Shown here one piece after another: positions 1 to 8,123 of a DNA stretch of 64,000 bases (position 1 is the first letter of the stretch; each line of letters opens with the position of its first letter). The notes under the pieces were generated by a model. It did not search any database, was not told the origin of the DNA, and saw only the letters and a program-made list of their open reading frames with translations. The translations under genes were made by a program, and so were the position numbers. This DNA is from Nostoc sp. PCC 7524 (GTDB taxonomy: Bacteria > Cyanobacteriota > Cyanobacteriia > Cyanobacteriales > Nostocaceae), in contig NC_019684.1 of assembly GCF_000316645.1 (NCBI RefSeq), positions 5,616,001 through 5,680,000 on the forward strand, read 5' to 3'.

Positions 1-603
1 CCATCCCAAATTACTGTTTTCGTTACGATATTCCACCAACACCGCACCATTTTCACGCTCAACCGTCATCTCTAACTTTTGCTGGCGCGAAGTCCGAAAA
101 ACACCAGGATGTACAAAAGCTGTATGAGGAATATCAATAAAATTTTCTGCACAATTGGTGACGTTATTCGCAAACCGATTAATTACCCGCACCGTCTCCC
201 AACCAGCTTCTCCATAGTGAGGCATAGAAAAGGGTGCAAAGTCAACGCTGGGGTTTTCAGCTAACCGCACATATACATATCCGTCTTGTTCCTTAGTCGC
301 GTAAGCTTTGGCTTGACGCTGCTGCGAAGGTTGAAAATCAACACCCTCAGCCGGAACAGCAATTACTTTACCATTGCGATCGTATACCCAACCATGATAG
401 GGACATTGTAAAGCACCTTGACAGACATTTCCTGCCGACAAACGACTACTGCGATGTAAACAGCGATCGCGCAACGCCACAGGTTGTCCATCTTCACCGC
501 GAAATATTGCTAACCACTCGCCTAAAAGCGATCGCGCCAGCACCGTGTTAGATTTTAGCTGCTCACTGAGTGTGACAATATACCAAAAATCTGCAAATTG
601 CAT
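1..603 (-). CDS. Rieske non-heme iron oxygenase, C-terminal part cut by window edge
   Basis: The reading frame opens with ATG at 603 and runs without a stop to base 1, giving 201 residues of N-terminal sequence. A Rieske [2Fe-2S] site is visible (C48-L-H50 and C67-P-Y-H70), followed by the mononuclear iron motif D157-x2-H160-x4-H165. This is the layout of aromatic-ring-hydroxylating dioxygenase alpha subunits and related single-component oxygenases, which use ferredoxin electrons and O2 to hydroxylate, demethylate or desaturate a substrate. The substrate cannot be read from the sequence. It is the first of four Rieske oxygenases on this strand within 9 kb. The catalytic domain beyond the iron ligands lies outside the window. 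Confidence 0.9.
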   Translation of the reverse strand, partial: MQFADFWYIVTLSEQLKSNTVLARSLLGEWLAIFRGEDGQPVALRDRCLHRSSRLSAGNVCQGALQCPYHGWVYDRNGKVIAVPAEGVDFQPSQQRQAKAYATKEQDGYVYVRLAENPSVDFAPFSMPHYGEAGWETVRVINRFANNVTNCAENFIDIPHTAFVHPGVFRTSRQQKLEMTVERENGAVLVEYRNENSNLGW

Positions 604-860
604 AGTAGATGATATTATTGAAAGCCATTTCTTAAATATGACTACATTACTGTATCTATAAAATTCCAAAAGAGCTAATTTACACAGAAACATCAAGCAA
701 AAATCATGTAAATGAAAAATCTCAATCATGCTAATTTAAATTGATACAAATGTTGCTATTACAATGGCGAATTTATATTTATTTAAATAAATATGTTTTC
801 TGATGTGCTTGAGAATATAATTGTATCTGAGTAGTATAGGTTAGGAGCAGAGGTAAAACT

Positions 861-1139
861 ATGACTTTGGAACAAGCAGTTTTAAAAACCTTCCGAGAAT
901 TGCCCACAGATAAACAACAAGAGGTTTTAGATTTTATTCAATTTCTCCAATATAAATTATCAGCTATAAAAACACTTGCTATATCTGATAATCAAGAAAA
1001 TTTAACAGACAATCAAGAGGTTAATGATTTTTGGTCAGCTTTACAAGACTTTAGACAAAGGGTGGATTTAGAAAGTATTGATGATGATACTTTTGAAAAT
1101 TTGCGGGATAGATCACCAGGAAGAGAAGTTAATTTATGA
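861..1139 (+). CDS. antitoxin-like protein (DUF2281/VapB-type)
   Basis: A 92-residue protein opening MTLEQAVLKTFRELPTDKQQ, followed by a second helix ending in a FIQFLQYKL-type segment. This helical N-terminus is typical of the small cyanobacterial antitoxins that precede PIN-domain toxins. A purine-rich ribosome site (aggagcagagg) sits just upstream. The stop overlaps the next start by four bases (ATGA at 1136-1139), the usual coupling of an antitoxin to its toxin. The family assignment is by resemblance; the position in front of a PIN toxin is the stronger support. Confidence 0.75.
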   Translation: MTLEQAVLKTFRELPTDKQQEVLDFIQFLQYKLSAIKTLAISDNQENLTDNQEVNDFWSALQDFRQRVDLESIDDDTFENLRDRSPGREVNL

Positions 1140-1555
1140 GTCTAAAGTATTTGCTAGATACTAACATCTTGTCTGAGTCTAAACGACCTCAACCCAATGA
1201 TAAAGTAATGGGAAAGCTAAGGTTATATAGACAAGAGATAGCCACAGCTACAGTAGTTATCCATGAGATGTTATATGGTTGTTTGCGTCTTCCTATGTCT
1301 AAAAAACGTCAAGATATAGAAGACTATATCAACAATGTGATTTTAGCACAACTTCCTTTATTTGATTATAATCTCCAAGCGGCACAATATCACGCCCAGG
1401 AAAGAGCAAGGTTATCTAAAGTTGGTAGAAAACCTGCTTTTGTTGATGGGCAAATTGCCTCTATTGCAGTTACCAATGATTTGATTTTAGTAACAAATAA
1501 TGTGACAGATTTTCAAGATTTCGAGCTTCTAAAAATAGAAAATTGGTTTTGTTGA
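1136..1555 (+). CDS. vapC: PIN-domain ribonuclease toxin (VapC-type)
   Basis: A 139-residue PIN-domain protein. The acidic Mg2+-binding residues of VapC nucleases are in place: D8 in LLDTNI, E44 in VIHEMLYG, D104 in FVDGQIAS and D125 in the TNNVTDF block. Such toxins cleave tRNA or rRNA and are neutralised by the upstream antitoxin, with which this gene overlaps by four bases. Length and motif spacing are normal, so the toxin appears intact. The pair lies between two oxygenase genes of the opposite strand, which suggests it was inserted in or beside the oxygenase island. Confidence 0.88.
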   Translation: MSLKYLLDTNILSESKRPQPNDKVMGKLRLYRQEIATATVVIHEMLYGCLRLPMSKKRQDIEDYINNVILAQLPLFDYNLQAAQYHAQERARLSKVGRKPAFVDGQIASIAVTNDLILVTNNVTDFQDFELLKIENWFC

Positions 1556-1725
1556 TTTACTAAAATTAAAGTGTTAATAATCAGTGGTGAAAAGAAACAA
1601 TTTTAGGAGATGTTTTTATATTCTAATAGAGATTAAAATTTATAGCAAACAGGGTTTAAAAGTGGCCAGTTGCACCTGGAAACTTAGAAAAAATTACTCC
1701 TCAGTGAATCAGAAGTTTACTTGTA

Positions 1726-2010
1726 TTACAGTGTGCGGATAGTCACATTGTCTGTAATGTCTATTTGACAGGCTAATCGTGCATTTGGATGATTTGGGGC
1801 AAATGTATCTAACATTTCCTGTTCATCAGGTTGAGGAGGAGGAATATCACCAATTACCTCAACCAAACAAGTTCCACAAATACCAGTCCGACAACCAAAT
1901 AAAACAGGTGAATTTTGAATAGTCAAATGCTCAGATAAATTTTGGTGACATTCCAGAACCAAAGATTCATAAACACTACCCGGAAAAGAAATAGTACACA
2001 AATTAGACAT
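1726..2010 (-). CDS. plant-type [2Fe-2S] ferredoxin
   Basis: A 94-residue ferredoxin with the cluster-binding cysteines C40, C45 and C48 (GCRTGICGTC) and C81, the C-x4-C-x2-C...C arrangement of plant/cyanobacterial ferredoxins. It differs clearly from a photosynthetic PetF in the segment after C48, which carries a proline run (IPPPQPDEQEML), as in ferredoxins and reductase domains dedicated to oxygenases. Its position between the first Rieske gene and the diiron oxygenase genes, on the same strand, suggests it is the electron donor for that island. The specific partner is inferred, not shown. Confidence 0.88.
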   Translation of the reverse strand: MSNLCTISFPGSVYESLVLECHQNLSEHLTIQNSPVLFGCRTGICGTCLVEVIGDIPPPQPDEQEMLDTFAPNHPNARLACQIDITDNVTIRTL

Positions 2011-2032
2011 AGTATTTAAGCCAAACTCTTGC

Positions 2033-2112
2033 GTTCTTCTTCGCGCCTTTGTCTTGAAAAGTTCTGATCGGAGGAAACCTCCGCTCAGACTTTTCGCTGC
2101 GCCTTTGCGTGA
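2033..2112 (-). repeat. interspersed repeat with embedded hairpin
   Basis: This stretch contains a GCGCCTTTG-type repeat unit seen elsewhere (3289-3320, 61748-61776, 62197-62224). Inside it is an imperfect palindrome: arms at about 2056-2073 and 2078-2094, one bulge and one mismatch, with an AAA loop. The last codons of the neighbouring diiron oxygenase gene are read from this repeat, and its TGA stop falls inside the hairpin. Confidence 0.7.
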
Positions 2113-3299
2113 GACAAAAACAAACCCTCCAACTCCTCACGACAATACCCTTCAAACCTCCCAAAAGCCCTTTTTTGCATCTCCAAACATCGAGAAATAG
2201 AATTACCCCCCATCAAAGACATCTCCCGATTACGCCGCCAAAGATAATCTAACTTTTCCACATAAACCTTATAAGATGCCATCGCCTCCTGATGAGTTAA
2301 AAAACTTCGATTTAACCCTTCCGACTCCTCCGTAAAACAGCGACGCATCATTTCCTTAGCGTCAGTGTCACCCATCTCAAAAACAGGCGATCGCAACACA
2401 TAATAAATCTTGCTATACAACGCTGGATCATACCAAAAAATCCCGTTAATCGCCGCCGAAAAATGAAAGTGATCACGCTGACATCCCAACAACCCCAAAT
2501 TCGCTACTAATTGCTCAAACGCAGTTGGCGAAGGAAGATAGTTAATCACATCATGAGAAATAATTGTAGAACTATTGAAGTGAAAACTTTCATCTAAAAA
2601 GTGATAATAAGAGATTTTCGCCGGAATTGGTGCAACCTCTGGCTGAGAATGTTTCTGATAGTAATTGCTGAGTTTGTGCTGTACTAATTTTCCGTTTAGT
2701 GTCCGCACTCCCCGGACTGTAAAATACTGACAAGCTAAAAAAGTATTATTTGCAGATATCAACCCGAAGTATTGCAATTGAATTTTTTTCCACCAAGTTT
2801 TCAGAGCGTTAGTATCTGCATAAACCATCGTTTCTGTAAACGGGCCGCGCATGGGATATGTAAAGATGAGTTTACCAAATAAGGCTTGCTCAACTTGTTT
2901 GGCTATGGTGCGGAAAGCGTTAATATGCGCTCTTTCTTGGGAGGATTCTAAGTCTAAGGTATCGCAGATTAAGCGGAAGTCTTCTTGAGCATATAAACCG
3001 GCTGCACTGGTTTGATTAAAATAGATGGTTGCAATCTCGGCGGAGACTATTTGTGAGTAGTAGGCTACCCAGTAAAGATGGTTTAAAATTATACGTTGGT
3101 GCGGGGTGGATTGTTCCCAGAGGGGTGTACCGTAAAGTAGGGAAAATTCTTCTGGATTCCAATATTCGTTTTGACAATCTTCGTAGCGGAAGTTGGCGGC
3201 TGTTTCTTCCATTACAGCCGTGTGATCTTGCTGTTTGTTGCGGGTGTGGTTGATTTGGAGTTTGCGATGGGTGGTTTGGTTCATAGAAGTTTCGCGCAA
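2085..3299 (-). CDS. AurF-like diiron oxygenase
   Basis: Up to 404 residues; a start at codon 6 (MNQTTHRK, base 3284) is more likely, since the first five codons come from an interspersed repeat. The metal-ligand pattern of AurF-type p-aminobenzoate N-oxygenases is recognisable: E88, then E122-R-A-H125 (ExxH), then H233-x3-E237-x2-H240. The spacing E to ExxH (34) and the HxxxExxH signature both match that family. A glutamate corresponding to the remaining AurF ligand is not obvious between residues 190 and 215. AurF enzymes oxidise arylamines to nitro compounds; relatives act on other substrates, so the reaction here is open. The C-terminal ten or so residues are also repeat-encoded. Confidence 0.68.
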   Translation of the reverse strand: MRETSMNQTTHRKLQINHTRNKQQDHTAVMEETAANFRYEDCQNEYWNPEEFSLLYGTPLWEQSTPHQRIILNHLYWVAYYSQIVSAEIATIYFNQTSAAGLYAQEDFRLICDTLDLESSQERAHINAFRTIAKQVEQALFGKLIFTYPMRGPFTETMVYADTNALKTWWKKIQLQYFGLISANNTFLACQYFTVRGVRTLNGKLVQHKLSNYYQKHSQPEVAPIPAKISYYHFLDESFHFNSSTIISHDVINYLPSPTAFEQLVANLGLLGCQRDHFHFSAAINGIFWYDPALYSKIYYVLRSPVFEMGDTDAKEMMRRCFTEESEGLNRSFLTHQEAMASYKVYVEKLDYLWRRNREMSLMGGNSISRCLEMQKRAFGRFEGYCREELEGLFLSHAKAQRKV

Positions 3300-3320
3300 A
3301 GGCGCAAAGGCGCAGAGAGA
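3285..3320 (+). repeat. TTTCGCGCAAAGGCGC interspersed repeat
   Basis: Copy of the GTTTCGCGCAAAGGCGCAAAG repeat family between two diiron-protein genes. It is inverted relative to the copy at 2090-2112, so the AurF-like gene lies between oppositely oriented copies. It also contributes the first codons of the longest reading frame of that gene. Confidence 0.75.
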
Positions 3321-3324
3321 GGGT

Positions 3325-4239
3325 TTATACGCATTGGTGAGGGGGGAGGGGTGTGAATGATCTTTGTGTTTCTAATGTTTGAACTATTACATTTGCGGTG
3401 GTTTTTTGCATGAGCGATCGCAGTATTTGTAATCTTGTAGCACTGTGGGTTTGTGTGTCCAGTTGTTCGAGAATTTGGATTTTTTGCGATCGCGACAGAT
3501 GTCCTTTTACTTGTTCGATGGCTGATAATATGCTTTGTGGGCCGATTTGTATCATGAAGAGAAATTTGGTTAATACTTCGAGGATGGTTGTTTTACTGTC
3601 GGGTGTCATAGGAGTTTGGTTAAATAATGTTGAGCCTGTGCTGTGATGACGGGCTTCTGCGTCCAGAAAACTGGAGAATAGTTTTGCTAAGGCTGGATGC
3701 TGACATGATTTAGCCAAGCGGCGATAATGACTCAAACCCCATCCTTCTAAGACAACCTGAAGCACAAATAACAATACTGTTTTGTCTGCACTTTCCACGA
3801 CTTCTGCTAGTAACCGCAGAAATGGATCGTCAGTGTGAGTTTGTTGTGTTTCTGGTAAAAAATGGCTGATTTGGTTTAAATGGGTGGCTTCATCGGCTGT
3901 AAACATGGCGTAGAGCATTCGCTCTTCTATTGTTTCTGCTAACATCACCATCTTGGCCATGTAGCCAACGCCTGCTTTTTCAATAAAATAGGATTCTGTT
4001 AACAAGCCGCGATTGAGGAGTTGAAGTATAGCTAACTGTTCGTTTTCACTGGCTTGTTGAAAAATTTGAACTTGATGCAGATTAAAAAATGTTGCATCCC
4101 AATAATCGTATTGAGGATGTAAAGAATTCTCGCTTTGATTTGGTAATGCTGCTGTCAGTATGCGCCGCAAACGATTATCAGGATCTATATGTGGTAAGTC
4201 AAGTCCAGCAACTTGATATTTTAAATTTGTATTAATCAT
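3325..4239 (-). CDS. ferritin-like diiron protein, probable oxygenase/oxidase
   Basis: A 304-residue, mostly helical protein. Two half-sites of a ferritin-like four-helix bundle can be seen: E87 with E117-A-T-H120, and E165 with E195-A-R-H198. The equal 30-residue spacing between each single Glu and its ExxH is the classic diiron carboxylate pattern. No similarity to a named enzyme is recognised. It sits directly upstream of, and on the same strand as, the AurF-like gene, and downstream of a Rieske gene (46-base gap), so the three probably form one transcription unit. Function is inferred to be O2-dependent oxidation; a non-enzymatic iron role cannot be excluded. Confidence 0.6.
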   Translation of the reverse strand: MINTNLKYQVAGLDLPHIDPDNRLRRILTAALPNQSENSLHPQYDYWDATFFNLHQVQIFQQASENEQLAILQLLNRGLLTESYFIEKAGVGYMAKMVMLAETIEERMLYAMFTADEATHLNQISHFLPETQQTHTDDPFLRLLAEVVESADKTVLLFVLQVVLEGWGLSHYRRLAKSCQHPALAKLFSSFLDAEARHHSTGSTLFNQTPMTPDSKTTILEVLTKFLFMIQIGPQSILSAIEQVKGHLSRSQKIQILEQLDTQTHSATRLQILRSLMQKTTANVIVQTLETQRSFTPLPPHQCV

Positions 4240-4284
4240 TCTATTGCATTGAAAAGTTAGTTTAATAATGTCTGTCTAGAACCC

Positions 4285-5400
4285 TTACCCTGCAAAAAGA
4301 GGAGAGTTTTGCTCCCCATTCCCTTGTAGGGAAGGGGGTTGGGGGGTTAGGTTTTTATGACTAAATTGATGTTCTACCGTCTCTGTTGCAGAAACAGTTT
4401 CCCAAGTTCCCCAAGTTAAAGCTTGTTGCTGATTAACGTGTTGGATAAATTGCAAAATAGAATGATCAGCTTTGGTGGGAGTCTTCAAATCAAACTTAAT
4501 TGTCTGAAATACCTGTGTATCACCTTTGGCGAAGTAATTACCAACTTGCTGAGTTAACCACAGCAAGCCACGATTGACAACCCATCCCCACCATCCCCGA
4601 CGCTTGGGAGTGACTAAGATTGTTTGTCCTTCGGTTTTGCCACCTTCAATCATTCGCAGTGCAAATATGATGTAAAAGTGCAGAAAATCTGGCCCCAGTG
4701 TGACAGTCCCAGTGCTGCCATACCAATAACACATACTATAAGTAACTTCGTTGCGGTATAGAGGGCGAATCAGGCGAATCAACCAGGAATCATCTCCGCC
4801 TCGTGTGGTGTTGCTGAATGTAATAGCGTTGGCGTTGAGGTTTTGACAATCAAATACAATCTCTAAGGGTAAATTGTGTACTGTATTAAAGTGATGAGCA
4901 TCGATCGCATTAATCAGTAAGACATTGGGATGGCAGTTTTTCACAAACCGAGTTCCCAACAGATAATCACACTCTACCTCTTCCAGTTCTGGGACGAAAG
5001 GTAACGCGGTAGGTTGTTCTTCTCCTACCCACACCCAAATTAAACCGTACTTTTCGGTTATCTGCCAAGTTTTGATACAGACTGGCAAGGGTTTTCCCTG
5101 AGAAGGTACATCTACACAAATTCCGCGATCGCTATACTTCCAATTATGGAAAAAGCAGCGAATCCCATCACCTTCTACTTTACCCTCCGCTAAATGCGCC
5201 CCCATGTGAGGACAATAAGCATCTACCGCCACCACTTGACCACTAACTCCGCGATAAATTGCGAGGTTTCTCCCCAGTAGTGTGACAGCTTTTACCTTGC
5301 CAACTTTTAATTGTTTGGATGGTAATGTCCAATACCATCCGGCTATGAATTGGGTAGAATTGTTAAAGTTTGCGTGTTGGCTGGTAGAAGACATAAGCAA
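4285..5400 (-). CDS. Rieske non-heme iron oxygenase
   Basis: A 371-residue single-chain Rieske oxygenase. Rieske cluster ligands are C63-P-H65 and C82-F-F-H85; the catalytic iron motif is D167-x2-H170-x4-H175 (IDAHHFNTVH). The protein begins with an AGWYWTLPSKQL segment similar to the start of the second such enzyme at 6542-7585, so the two look like paralogues. The last 20 or so residues (NLTPQPPSLQGNGEQ and what follows) are encoded by an interspersed repeat, present again at 21058-21101, and are therefore probably not an ancestral part of the enzyme. M3 (base 5394) is an alternative start. Substrate unknown. Confidence 0.88.
   Translation of the reverse strand: MLMSSTSQHANFNNSTQFIAGWYWTLPSKQLKVGKVKAVTLLGRNLAIYRGVSGQVVAVDAYCPHMGAHLAEGKVEGDGIRCFFHNWKYSDRGICVDVPSQGKPLPVCIKTWQITEKYGLIWVWVGEEQPTALPFVPELEEVECDYLLGTRFVKNCHPNVLLINAIDAHHFNTVHNLPLEIVFDCQNLNANAITFSNTTRGGDDSWLIRLIRPLYRNEVTYSMCYWYGSTGTVTLGPDFLHFYIIFALRMIEGGKTEGQTILVTPKRRGWWGWVVNRGLLWLTQQVGNYFAKGDTQVFQTIKFDLKTPTKADHSILQFIQHVNQQQALTWGTWETVSATETVEHQFSHKNLTPQPPSLQGNGEQNSPLFAG
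4311..4353 (+). repeat. GGAAGGGGGTTGGGGGGTTAGG repeat copy
   Basis: Nearly identical to 21058-21101: a CCCTTCCC/GGGAAGGGGG hairpin followed by a G-rich tail. Here it overlaps the 3' end of a Rieske oxygenase gene and supplies its C-terminal codons. Confidence 0.8.
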
Positions 5401-5626
5401 TGGGGACTGGGGATTGGAGACTGTTGTTTAGTTAATTAAAGGCGTTGCTGATTGAGAATATGAATTTTTCTCACGCATACCGCCTCTGGCGTTCCCGCAG
5501 GGTAGGCGCAAAGACGCAAAGGAACAAAGAATAAAAAACTCTTTCTTCCGCTACACCCCTATGGGAAATTCAAAATTCAAAATTAACATCCTCTTACTTT
5601 TGACTTTTGCCTTTTGACTTTTGATT

Positions 5627-6373
5627 TTATTTCGCCCCTACACCCCTATCATGGACAAATTCTAACAACGATTCTGACTGCCACATCCGTTGTCCAGCGT
5701 GGGTGAGATTTTCATAACTGATTTCAGTTAAACAAACCAATTCATCGCCTAGACGATAGCCTGGGTTTGTTTCTTCAAAGAATTTGATATGGGGATTCGT
5801 CTGTCGTCCTGTGGGGATTTCAATTAAACCCTCACGCAGAATTTGAGGATTGGGGAAGCGAACAATACCAGTTGCTTCTTGATAACACTCACCGTAGTAT
5901 TCCTGTGCCAGATTTGTTATAAGATTTGCGATATCAGAGGGTGTAGCGGTATCGTAGCGGGGATAGAACTCTTGCCAAAAGGTGGGGAGAAAGCGGTAGG
6001 TACGAAAACCGGAGCAAATTAGCAGCCAGTAAAGTTTATTATCCGCATAGTATTGACGCAGAAAATTTACAGCAGCAATCCAGGTGCGTGGTAGGGCTGT
6101 ACTCGACCAAGCACTGGGATCAACAATCGTATCACCGGAATAGACTACACTAATGCGTTCTCCAGCAAAATTTGTCTGACGTAACATCAGGGTAGAAAAC
6201 CCTTTGAGGGTGTTTGTGATTTCTTCTCTCAACAGCAACACCCAGTTTTTGCGTTCTAAATCAGCCTGGAATCCTTCCCATGTGACACCTTGAAAGTGAT
6301 TGTTTAGTAACGCATACATGGCGATGCGATCGCTTGCTTGCAGCTTTTGAACAGGGACTAGCCAATTCTTCAT
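5627..6373 (-). CDS. hypothetical protein, acyltransferase-like
   Basis: A 248-residue soluble protein with no recognised family. The central part (LKGFSTLMLRQ ... ISVVYSGDTIVDP) resembles the core strands of GNAT-fold acyltransferases, followed by an aromatic-rich region (LYWLLICSGFRTYRFLPTFW). The resemblance is weak and by eye only. It lies between two Rieske oxygenase genes on the same strand, so it is likely to act in the same pathway, for instance by acylating the oxygenated product or an intermediate. No signal peptide or membrane segment is seen. Confidence 0.5.
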   Translation of the reverse strand: MKNWLVPVQKLQASDRIAMYALLNNHFQGVTWEGFQADLERKNWVLLLREEITNTLKGFSTLMLRQTNFAGERISVVYSGDTIVDPSAWSSTALPRTWIAAVNFLRQYYADNKLYWLLICSGFRTYRFLPTFWQEFYPRYDTATPSDIANLITNLAQEYYGECYQEATGIVRFPNPQILREGLIEIPTGRQTNPHIKFFEETNPGYRLGDELVCLTEISYENLTHAGQRMWQSESLLEFVHDRGVGAK

Positions 6374-6541
6374 TATTCGGCAATTACCTAAACTCGGTTT
6401 GTGGGATGTTTATAATTAACACGTTATCGAGCCAAACGGTGAAATTACGGTGTCATGTGACAGATGCGAGAATGGATACATCAAAGAGCATAAGCATTCT
6501 CACATAGCGCATCTAAAAATTAACTTTTATTAACTTTATTT

Positions 6542-7585
6542 TTAACTTTCTACCTTGTTTACAGTAAAATATTTTGAATTATTAATTTCTCCCAAATTTC
6601 TTGACCATTTAGATGGTTCTAGCTGATTCACATACTCCATATACTGCGCCAATGGTTGATCAATTCTTAGCAGTAACTTGGGATGAAATTGAATATTATC
6701 GTAAATTTTACCGTCCTCATCTCTGAGCATATAGTAAGCTAAACGAGTACAAAAAAGTAAAAACTGACTAATTAGATATCCTCCTATTCCTCGCCGTTTT
6801 TCTGCCACATAAATCGGTTGAATCCGTGTTCTTCCAGGTGCAATGGGAGTGTAAGCATATATCATGTGTAATGGCGGAAAGAGTTTGACATTTTTCATCA
6901 TTGTTAACAAGCCGATACAACCATGAGCATATCGCATGGAATATTCATAAGTAGCACCCAGAAATTTTTGACCTAATCTTTCTCTCCAAGTTGAACTAGG
7001 AAAATTTCCCTTCATTGTAAAGTCAATTTGTGTACCTAATTGATTGCGATGTAGGGACAAATCCATTTTGATATCTAAACGATGAATTGTTCTTAAATGT
7101 TGCGCGTCAATCCCATTCATCATACAAATATGATGATGGCAACTTCTTTCAAATGGAGTGTCAGCTTGGGTGACAATTTCTTTACCCAACAATTCATCAA
7201 AATCAGCTACATTTTCCGGTGCTTCAGTATCAGGATAAATCCAAATAAAGCCATACTTTTCAGATATTGCATAAGCTTGTACTTTAGCTTTAGCCGGAAT
7301 CTCTATTTGACAGGGAATATTTTGACACATTCCTGTCTCATCAAATGCCCAATGATGAAATGCACAGCGAATCCAATTCCCGTCAACATGACCAATACCT
7401 AAATCTGTTCCCAGATGTGGACAGTAAGCATCTAAAGCCCGTACTCGACCATCTTCACCCCGAAAAATCACAATTTTTTGTCCACAAATTTCTATAGATT
7501 TAGCTGTGGTGTGGCGTAATTCACGGCTAGGACAGGCAATATACCAACCCTTAGCAACAATATTCCAGTTATTAAAGATTTGCAT
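6542..7585 (-). CDS. Rieske non-heme iron oxygenase
   Basis: A 347-residue Rieske oxygenase with cluster ligands C55-P-H57 and C74-A-F-H77 and the catalytic motif D160-x2-H163-x4-H168 (IDAQHLRTIH). It resembles the protein at 4285-5400 over the N-terminal half (GWYIACPSREL, DAYCPHLGTDLG). The start at 7585 overlaps the end of the upstream Mpo1-like gene (7572-7991) by 14 bases, so the two are almost certainly cotranscribed and translationally coupled. Base composition is a little richer in A+T than the first Rieske gene. Substrate not deducible. Confidence 0.88.
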   Translation of the reverse strand: MQIFNNWNIVAKGWYIACPSRELRHTTAKSIEICGQKIVIFRGEDGRVRALDAYCPHLGTDLGIGHVDGNWIRCAFHHWAFDETGMCQNIPCQIEIPAKAKVQAYAISEKYGFIWIYPDTEAPENVADFDELLGKEIVTQADTPFERSCHHHICMMNGIDAQHLRTIHRLDIKMDLSLHRNQLGTQIDFTMKGNFPSSTWRERLGQKFLGATYEYSMRYAHGCIGLLTMMKNVKLFPPLHMIYAYTPIAPGRTRIQPIYVAEKRRGIGGYLISQFLLFCTRLAYYMLRDEDGKIYDNIQFHPKLLLRIDQPLAQYMEYVNQLEPSKWSRNLGEINNSKYFTVNKVES

Positions 7586-7991
7586 AATTCTTAGACTGAT
7601 AATTGTTTAATATCTCTTGTCTTTGGTGAATATCATCTTGATATTTCCCCATTAAAACCCTGATGAGCATTTTACCTAAACAGTAAGAAGCTCGCCAAGA
7701 AAATACAGCATCTTGTAAATCTATGTGGCTACGCTCAAATAATAAATGTCCAGTTAATCCAATTAACTGAGTTAAAGGTAATCCCAAGAGCAACCAAAAG
7801 TTATGTAATTTCCAAACAGCAAACAGTAAAGCATAAAAGAAGAATATCCCAACAATATGGAGAGAAATATTAATAGGATGTTGATGTTTAAGAACAAAAA
7901 TATCCCAATAATCTGTAAAAGGATGCTCCAAAATTTGATGATTAATTCGATTTCTCAACTTTTGTCGGGAATCAGAATTAGTTTTATCCAT
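7572..7991 (-). CDS. Mpo1-like (DUF962) membrane protein
   Basis: A 139-residue protein with a short polar N-terminus and about three hydrophobic segments. The family signature is visible: a His-Pro-x-Asn-x3-His block (HPINISLHIVG, residues 37-47) and GHLLFERSH near residue 87-95. The yeast relative Mpo1 is an Fe(II)-dependent dioxygenase that shortens 2-hydroxy fatty acids by one carbon; other bacterial members are uncharacterised. Overlap with the following Rieske gene suggests that an oxygenated acyl or long-chain substrate is handled by this cluster. The link to fatty-acid alpha-oxidation is inference. Confidence 0.65.
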   Translation of the reverse strand: MDKTNSDSRQKLRNRINHQILEHPFTDYWDIFVLKHQHPINISLHIVGIFFFYALLFAVWKLHNFWLLLGLPLTQLIGLTGHLLFERSHIDLQDAVFSWRASYCLGKMLIRVLMGKYQDDIHQRQEILNNYQSKNYANL

Positions 7992-8062
7992 AAAAAACTA
8001 TTTTAAAAACTGCTAATCAATAATATTTACACCATACTGATATCAAGTAAGCTATTTTCTGA

Positions 8063-8095
8063 CCCCATACATATTAATAATTGTATGGGGTTTTT
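8063..8095 (+). terminator. hairpin plus T-run, terminator-like on the + strand
   Basis: Perfect 8-bp stem CCCCATAC/GTATGGGG (8063-8070 and 8083-8090) followed by TTTTT. The T-run is on the + strand although the flanking genes are on the minus strand, where the hairpin is followed by no T-run. It may block antisense transcription into the Rieske gene at 8124 or be a mobile repeat. Confidence 0.55.
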
Positions 8096-8123
8096 AGCTT
8101 ACACAGCTAAATCATAATCTTCA

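Noticed and set aside
8063-8095. Terminator of the minus-strand Rieske gene
   Set aside because: The T-run is on the other strand; kept only as a + strand hairpin.
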